Assembly (NCBI RefSeq): GCF_042657365.1
Contig: NZ_JBHSKT010000004.1
Span: 1-64,000 of the forward strand
Direction: 5' to 3'
Length of the DNA stretch: 64,000 nucleotides
DNA from: Adhaeribacter_A terreus
GTDB lineage: Bacteria > Bacteroidota > Bacteroidia > Cytophagales > Hymenobacteraceae
Shown: in pieces, positions 59,071 to 64,000 of the stretch
Layout: the number at the start of each line of letters is the position of its first letter
How positions within the stretch are numbered: position 1 is the first letter of the stretch
Made by a program: the position numbers and the translations under genes
Notes under the pieces: model-generated
What the model saw: only the letters and a program-made list of their open reading frames with translations
Databases searched by the model: none
Told to the model about the DNA's origin: nothing

Positions 59071-59719
59071 ATAAGCGGAATTTAAGATTTTCGAGGCGCA
59101 CCCGTAAGGTCATGATCCAGACACCCAGCCCGATCCAACCCAAAATGGCCGGATAAAATACCATGCGCATATTACCATCCAGATCGTAGCCGCCAAAGCC
59201 GGGATTACCGCCGTTGCCGGGGTGCAAAGAATCCGTCAGGCGCGGTAAAATAAACAGCAAAGGCACTAAAGTTACGAAGGCAAAAATGTTGTAAACGGCG
59301 CTGATGCGGGCTCTTTGTTGTTGTTCGGCGAAAGAACTGCGCAGCACTAAATAAGCAAAATAGATCAGCATGCCAATAGCCGCGCCGTTCAGTTTCGGAT
59401 CGTTCACCCACCAGGCGCCCCAGGTAAAGCGAGCCCAGGTCATGCCGGTAAGCAAACCTAAAATGCCGTACAGAATGCCGACGTTGGCTGCTTCTTTAGC
59501 AATAATATCGTTACGAAGCGTAGGGTTGCTCAGGTATTTAATAGAATACGTTACCGAAACGCCCAGAATAGCCAGCATGCCAAACCACATCGGCACGTGA
59601 AAATACAGGTTTCGGATGCTTTCGTTCAGAATGGCCAAACGTGGTACTTCCGAAAGAAAACCGGCCACCACTGTATATAGAAGCAGCGCCACCGTTACAA
59701 ATTTCCACCAGTTCTTCAT
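59057..59719 (-). CDS. ccmC: Haem handling protein CcmC
   Basis: A 220-residue protein with six transmembrane helices. CcmC places haem on CcmE. The haem-binding WWD motif WGAWWVNDPKLNGAAIG is near residues 105-121, and conserved histidines flank it (LYFHVPMWFGM and the later HPGNGG). It overlaps ccmD by 14 bases. Confidence 0.94.
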   Translation of the reverse strand: MKNWWKFVTVALLLYTVVAGFLSEVPRLAILNESIRNLYFHVPMWFGMLAILGVSVTYSIKYLSNPTLRNDIIAKEAANVGILYGILGLLTGMTWARFTWGAWWVNDPKLNGAAIGMLIYFAYLVLRSSFAEQQQRARISAVYNIFAFVTLVPLLFILPRLTDSLHPGNGGNPGFGGYDLDGNMRMVFYPAILGWIGLGVWIMTLRVRLENLKFRLYENA

Positions 59720-59843
59720 TTTCGTTGTTCGTTATTCGTTGTCCGTTTTCGATTTACTTTTCGTTTTTCTGAACTCCGAATGTCATTTAATATTTTAATT
59801 TCCTGTGAATAACTAATCATTATTCATTAATCATTCATCACTA

Positions 59844-60530
59844 TTAAGTTCGCCACAAAAACGGGAACAGGATGTAGGAAGTAGCAATTACAATTACATT
59901 TATAGCTCCCAAAACCGCTAATTCATCTAAGTTCGCGGAGCGATCCAGGCCATCTATCGCGTTTTTGGAAAGTTTCATGAGCATTAAAAGCATAGGCGCA
60001 ATTACCGGAAAACTCAGCACCGCCATTAATGCTGAACTGTTCGCCGCTTTGGCTGCAATGCCGGAAACCAGGGTAAGGGAAGTTGCAAAACCTAAAGCGC
60101 CTAGTAGGATAGAAACCAGGAACATGGTAACATCCTGCACTGGATTCCCGATGATTACCGCATAAAACAAAAAGCAAAGCAGCGCTAAAACCAGCATTAA
60201 AGCTGCGTTATAAGCAATTTTGGCCAGAATTACGCCCTGCGGACTTACCAGGCTATAGAAGTAAAGTAAGCGTCCGCGGTTTTCCTGGGTAAAGCTTTTG
60301 GAGATGGCGTTAACGGCCGTAAAGAGCAGGATGATCCAGTACAAGGCATTCCAGACCGGAACCTGCAAACCGCTAAAGCGCATGCTGAAGCTGAGGTAGC
60401 AAATGAAAACGGTACTGCCCACATATAATAGCATTCCGTTGAAGGCATATTTCTGTCTCCACTCCAGAATGAAATCTTTCTGTACCAAATAAATAACCTC
60501 TTTCAGCAGCACAATTAACAACTTTGCCAC
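59844..60530 (-). CDS. ccmB: ABC-type haem exporter permease subunit CcmB
   Basis: A 228-residue protein with six transmembrane helices. CcmB works with the ATPase CcmA and CcmC in haem delivery. Family signs are the N-terminal VQKDFILEWRQKYAFNG and the middle SPQGVILAKIAYNAALMLVLALLCFLFYAVI. The ATPase gene ccmA is not adjacent, as often in this phylum. It heads the cluster ccmB-C-D-E-F. Confidence 0.93.
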   Translation of the reverse strand: MAKLLIVLLKEVIYLVQKDFILEWRQKYAFNGMLLYVGSTVFICYLSFSMRFSGLQVPVWNALYWIILLFTAVNAISKSFTQENRGRLLYFYSLVSPQGVILAKIAYNAALMLVLALLCFLFYAVIIGNPVQDVTMFLVSILLGALGFATSLTLVSGIAAKAANSSALMAVLSFPVIAPMLLMLMKLSKNAIDGLDRSANLDELAVLGAINVIVIATSYILFPFLWRT

Positions 60531-60602
60531 AAAGGTACAACAGAAAAAATTCGAAAGACAGTAAAAAAAACTTTATTCCCGAATGACAATTATCAGGTTT
60601 CA

Positions 60603-60632
60603 GGGTTTTTAGTGTTAAAAGGATAGCATTTT
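60603..60632 (-). repeat. 30-bp dispersed motif
   Basis: Minus orientation; AAAATGCTATCCTTTT and AAAAACCC, one mismatch in the left block. Confidence 0.6.
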
Positions 60633-60777
60633 GCATAAAAGCAGCGCTACACCTGTTTTCACGTTTCTTCCGGCCTTTCTTTTCAGGAGAGAATTAGAGA
60701 TTTTCCGTTAAGGCAAAAAGCCCCGGAAAAAAATAAATGGAAAACCACCCTGAAAATTAGTTAGAATAGAATCCATG

Positions 60778-60807
60778 AAAACGGTATGCTTTCTGGTTAA
60801 AAAACCC
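60778..60807 (+). repeat. 30-bp dispersed motif
   Basis: Plus orientation; AAAACGGTATGCTTTC and AAAAAACCC. Confidence 0.75.
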
Positions 60808-61000
60808 GGAACTAATCAGGTTAAAAATTTCCTTTTCACCATAATATAAACAGCGGCACAAAACTACCGTTCAACAACCAAAAACCGCAAAGGTTTTACA
60901 TTTCAGCTGCACAATATTCATTTAACAATTCAATAATATTACCGGCTTTTCTTTAACTGTTTGATAATAATGGATTAACAGTGCCATAATCGGGTCGCCG

Positions 61001-61008
61001 TACATTTG
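61001..61008 (+). promoter_or_regulatory. -7 promoter box of the TonB-dependent receptor gene
   Basis: TACATTTG is a perfect TAnnTTTG match 26 bases before the ATG. No TTG at -33; a GTG is near the position. Confidence 0.55.
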
Positions 61009-61033
61009 TAACGAGACTAAACGACACCCAATT

Positions 61034-63841
61034 ATGAAAGCTTATTTACTCTTGCTATTTACTTTTTTCAGCTTTTCCCCTACCGTTTTTGCGCAAAGTT
61101 CCGGAACCCTAACCGGCCGGGTGACCAATAAAAATTCCAACGAGCCGGTAATTGGCGCGGTAGTCTTTATAACCGGTTCTACCAAGGGCGCTTCTACCGA
61201 TCATAATGGCAATTTCTCAATTAAAGTAGAGCCCGGCATTTACAAGATCGCGGTTACCTATGTTTCCTATAAGCAAACCAACCTCGAAAACATTAAAATT
61301 GAAGCCGGAAAAACCACCACGCTGAACATTAAAATAGAGGAAGACAGCAAAATGCTGAATGCAGTTACAATTGTAGGCACGCGGCAAACCAACACCGAAA
61401 TGAGCCTGATAACCGAAATGAAAAAATCGGAGATTGTGGCTAACGGGGTTTCGGGAGAGCAAATTGCCAAAAGTCTGGACCGTGACGCCGCCGAAACGGT
61501 AAAACGCATTCCTGGTATTTCGATCATGGATAATCGTTTTATCGTGATCCGGGGCATGAACGAACGCTACAATACCGTAATGCTGAACGATGCGCTCACG
61601 CCGAGTACCGAAACCGACGCCAAAGCCTTTTCCTTCGATATTCTGCCTACCAGCGTAATTGACCGCATCATGGTTTTTAAAGGCGGTTCACCGGAATTGC
61701 CGGGTGAATTTGCGGGTGGCGTGATCAAAGTCTACACCAAAAATTTCGCCGACGAAAACACCAATACGTTCAGTCTTTCAGGTTCTTACCGCGCCGGCAC
61801 TACCTTCAAAAATTTCAATTCATACCAAGGCAGCAAAACTGATTTCCTGGGTTTCGATAATGGTAAAAGAGCCTTGCCGGGCCAGTTTCCGGAAAGCCTA
61901 GCTGATATGACGAATGCGCAACGCGCCGATGCCGGCAAAGCCCTGGAAAATACCTGGACGCCCAATCAAAGCAAAGCCGCGCCGGATCTACGCGCTTCTT
62001 TAGGCATGACCCGCCGGTTCAACATTGGCTCGACCAAGATCAGCAATCTGACCGCCGTTTCTTACAGCAACACCCGCACCATGCTGGAAGCCAACCGCGA
62101 TAAATTCCTGTTCTTCGACGAGGAAACCCAGACCCACCCCTACGAATATTCTTTTAAAGACCTGCAAAGCACAGAAAGCGTACGATTAGGCGTGATTCAT
62201 AACTGGTCGGCGCGCTTAAGCAACAACCATAAACTCGAGTTCCGGAATTTATTTAACCAGCTGGGCGCCAATCAAACCACCGTGCGCAAAGGCTTTGACC
62301 GCAGCAACCAGCAGGACCAGGAAAATTACGCACTACGCTACGAAAGCCGCCGCATTTATTCTGGTCAGTTGCAAGGCACCCACGATCTGAACAACGAAAA
62401 CACGACACTTACCTGGACCACCGGTTTTGCCAGCACCAATCGTAACGAACCTGATTACAGAAGAGTGCGCACGCAACGCGCCATGGGCAGCACCGATGCC
62501 TTTAAAGTAGTGGTTCCGAATGGCCCAACGCCGAAAGATGCCAGCCGCTTTTTCTCGCAACTGAACGAAGATACCTACATGGCAAGCGGAGATGCCGAGC
62601 ATCGTTTGGGCCAGAAAGACAGTTTGGCAACCGATGACCGCCGCATTAAACTGCGCACCGGTTTTTACGCCGAGAAAAAGAACCGCGATTTTGCTTCCCG
62701 CTACTTTTCCTACGCTTTCCGCCCCGACAACAACAACCCGGACCTGAGCGTGTTAGACCTTCCGCTTAACCAGATCTTCGCCCCGGAAAACATTAAACCA
62801 AACAACGGCTTTATTCTGGAAGAAGGCACCAACCCAAGCGATGCTTACACAGCTTCGAACGACCTGGTGGCCGGTTATGTGAGCACTTCGGTGCCCGTCG
62901 GAGCAAGATTATTATTAGCCGGTGGTGCCCGTTTGGAATACAACCGCCAGCGCTTGAGCACCGCTACCAGCAGCGGCCCGGTGGAAGTAGACAACCCGAT
63001 CACACGTTTGCTGCCCAGCCTGAATATTTCTTATAACCTCACGGAAAACCAGCTTTTAAGAGCCGGTACCAGCGTAAGTCTGAACCGTCCGGAATTCCGG
63101 GAACTGGCGCCGTTTACTTACTACGATTTCAACACCAACTTTGAAGTAACCGGTAACCCGGAACTGGAAACACCTACCATTTACAACGCCGATCTGCGCT
63201 ATGAATACTACGCCAGCCCTACGGAAGTGCTTTCGGCAGGAACCTTCTTCAAACACTTCCAGAACCCGATCGAGAACTTCTTTATTGTGAGCAGCGGGGC
63301 CAACTCTTACACCTTCAAAAATGCTGAAAGCGCGGTGAGCTACGGCCTGGAAACGGAGATCCGCAAATCATTCTTCAACCTTTCTGAAAACAAATTTGTG
63401 CAGAACCTGAGTCTGGTACTAAACGCCTCGCTCATCAAAAGCCAGGTTACTTTGGGCGAAGAAGCCGACGGCCAAGCCCAGGACCGACCGATGATGGGAC
63501 AGTCGCCTTACATTGTGAACACCGGCCTTTATTACCAGAACGACGAACAGAAATTTCAGGCCAACCTGCTTTACAACGTGATGGGCAAGCGCATTTACAT
63601 TGTAGGAAACTACGCCAATCCAACCGTGTTCGAAATGCCGCGCCACCAGATCGACTTTACGGTTACTAAAGGTTTCGGCGAACGGTTCCAGGTTACGGCC
63701 GGCGTGCAGGACCTGCTGAACCAGCGCTACAACCTGGTGCAGGACTGGGACCAGAACAGCCAGATCACCGACTTCGATAAATCTATTCTGAATTATAAAC
63801 GCGGGGCTTACACCACGCTGGGCATGACCTATAAATTCTAA
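61034..63841 (+). CDS. TonB-dependent receptor with carboxypeptidase-regulatory-like domain
   Basis: 935 residues. The signal peptide (1-21) ends VFAQ. An N-terminal CarboxypepD_reg-like domain (about 24-110) opens SGTLTGRVTNKNSNEPVIGAVV and includes GASTDHNGNFSI and YVSYK. The plug (about 115-255) has VKRIPGISIMDNRFIVIRGM and AGGVIKVYTKN. The remainder is a 22-strand barrel ending TTLGMTYKF with a terminal aromatic residue. Such receptors import large substrates such as siderophores, glycans or peptides through the outer membrane using TonB. There is no SusD partner within the 159 bases left in the window. A motif copy lies in the signal-peptide codons. Confidence 0.92.
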   Translation: MKAYLLLLFTFFSFSPTVFAQSSGTLTGRVTNKNSNEPVIGAVVFITGSTKGASTDHNGNFSIKVEPGIYKIAVTYVSYKQTNLENIKIEAGKTTTLNIKIEEDSKMLNAVTIVGTRQTNTEMSLITEMKKSEIVANGVSGEQIAKSLDRDAAETVKRIPGISIMDNRFIVIRGMNERYNTVMLNDALTPSTETDAKAFSFDILPTSVIDRIMVFKGGSPELPGEFAGGVIKVYTKNFADENTNTFSLSGSYRAGTTFKNFNSYQGSKTDFLGFDNGKRALPGQFPESLADMTNAQRADAGKALENTWTPNQSKAAPDLRASLGMTRRFNIGSTKISNLTAVSYSNTRTMLEANRDKFLFFDEETQTHPYEYSFKDLQSTESVRLGVIHNWSARLSNNHKLEFRNLFNQLGANQTTVRKGFDRSNQQDQENYALRYESRRIYSGQLQGTHDLNNENTTLTWTTGFASTNRNEPDYRRVRTQRAMGSTDAFKVVVPNGPTPKDASRFFSQLNEDTYMASGDAEHRLGQKDSLATDDRRIKLRTGFYAEKKNRDFASRYFSYAFRPDNNNPDLSVLDLPLNQIFAPENIKPNNGFILEEGTNPSDAYTASNDLVAGYVSTSVPVGARLLLAGGARLEYNRQRLSTATSSGPVEVDNPITRLLPSLNISYNLTENQLLRAGTSVSLNRPEFRELAPFTYYDFNTNFEVTGNPELETPTIYNADLRYEYYASPTEVLSAGTFFKHFQNPIENFFIVSSGANSYTFKNAESAVSYGLETEIRKSFFNLSENKFVQNLSLVLNASLIKSQVTLGEEADGQAQDRPMMGQSPYIVNTGLYYQNDEQKFQANLLYNVMGKRIYIVGNYANPTVFEMPRHQIDFTVTKGFGERFQVTAGVQDLLNQRYNLVQDWDQNSQITDFDKSILNYKRGAYTTLGMTYKF
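61060..61089 (-). repeat. 30-bp dispersed motif inside the TonB-receptor signal peptide
   Basis: Antisense copy under FTFFSFSPTVFA; AAAACGGTAGGGG and AAAAAAGTA. Confidence 0.65.
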
Positions 63842-64000
63842 AAATCATATCGGGAAGAGAATTACGCATTCCCGAAAAGTCCCCCTTTGGAGGGGGTTGG
63901 GGGAGGATTTTACTTTACCAGGTCATCCCGACGATAGGAGGGATCTCATTAAGTTAATAGTACATTTTATTCTGGCTACTCTACCTTCCTCCGGAGATCT
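63842..64000. other. Right-edge spacer
   Basis: A TCGGGAA...TTCCCGA inverted repeat (63849-63876) follows the receptor gene, then a single end of the MITE-like element (63879-63912) and a GGTCATCCCG repeat (63921-63947). No gene seen. Confidence 0.55.
63879..63912. mobile_element. MITE/REPIN-like element, single end (copy C)
   Basis: GTCCCCCTTTGGAGGGGG plus a G-run and AGGATTTTAC match the end of copies A and B; no second end appears before base 64000. Confidence 0.6.

Larger units (their letters stand above)
60531..61033. other. 503-base divergent spacer between ccmB and the TonB receptor
   Basis: It holds two 30-bp motif copies (60603 and 60778) and a perfect -7 box (61001-61008). The rest is AT-rich with no recognised element. 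Confidence 0.55.

Noticed and set aside
861..61089. The 30-bp motif as a CRISPR array
   Set aside because: Copies are not regularly spaced, lie on both strands and inside genes, and no cas gene is present.
1..64000. tRNA or rRNA genes
   Set aside because: No acceptor/T-loop pair or rRNA-like stretch was found by eye; a covariance search (tRNAscan-SE, barrnap) would settle it.

Overview
The window is chromosomal DNA of a Bacteroidota bacterium. It looks like the order Cytophagales, close to Hymenobacteraceae (Adhaeribacter, Pontibacter or Hymenobacter-like), but that placement is inference from gene content and not from a marker tree. The supporting signs are sorting domains of the type IX secretion system (T9SS), PorZ, the gliding lipoprotein GldH next to RicT, GldI-like FKBP lipoproteins, a CarboxypepD_reg-type TonB-dependent receptor, and promoter -7 boxes of the TAnnTTTG type. 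I saw no rRNA, tRNA, CRISPR array, prophage or intact insertion sequence. Almost everything is core chromosome.

Layout. 1-8.7 kb: end of a T9SS cargo gene, YceI, BirA, then RsfS, FtsH, a LUD protein, LpxH and small envelope proteins. 9.1-12.4 kb: RicT, GldH and an EEP-family phosphatase/nuclease. 12.5-15 kb: a cold shock protein and a striking 540-residue low-complexity protein rich in Gly, Ser, Tyr, Gln and Asn. 15.3-24.4 kb (minus strand): an NmrA-type reductase, a propeller lipoprotein, a 1309-aa superfamily 1 helicase, a helix-hairpin-helix protein, an amino acid permease and Ndk. 24.8-28 kb: NrnA and three consecutive FKBP prolyl isomerases. 28-34.7 kb (minus): RecO, PorZ, a type B T9SS cargo and thymidine kinase. 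34.9-37 kb: a ferredoxin and two unassigned proteins. 37.8-43.5 kb (minus): the rod-shape operon mreB-mreC-mreD-mrdA-rodA plus a small gene. 43.9-51.4 kb (minus): PurH, PurN, an Omp85-type barrel, a UbiA-family prenyltransferase, a second cold shock protein, KdsC, IscX, ferredoxin and a DUF2520 protein. 51.6-55.5 kb: two paralogous T9SS cargo genes around a cold-shock-domain protein and a membrane-associated MutS homologue. 55.5-60.5 kb (minus): cytochrome c maturation ccmB-C-D-E-F. 61-63.8 kb: a TonB-dependent receptor.

The most unusual signal is not a gene. About 45 copies of a fixed-length 30-bp motif are scattered over the window. The left block is AAAACGSTA plus a T-rich run, and the right block is AAAAAGTS about two helical turns away. 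Copies occur on both strands, mostly between genes, but also inside coding sequence in different reading frames and twice across a start codon. Other points of interest are a roughly 100-nt nested, branched secondary structure at 37.4 kb with a GGAA tetraloop, a pair of ECF-like promoters in front of the two T9SS paralogues, MITE/REPIN-like inverted repeats, and a CcmE with CxxxY in place of the usual HxxxY.
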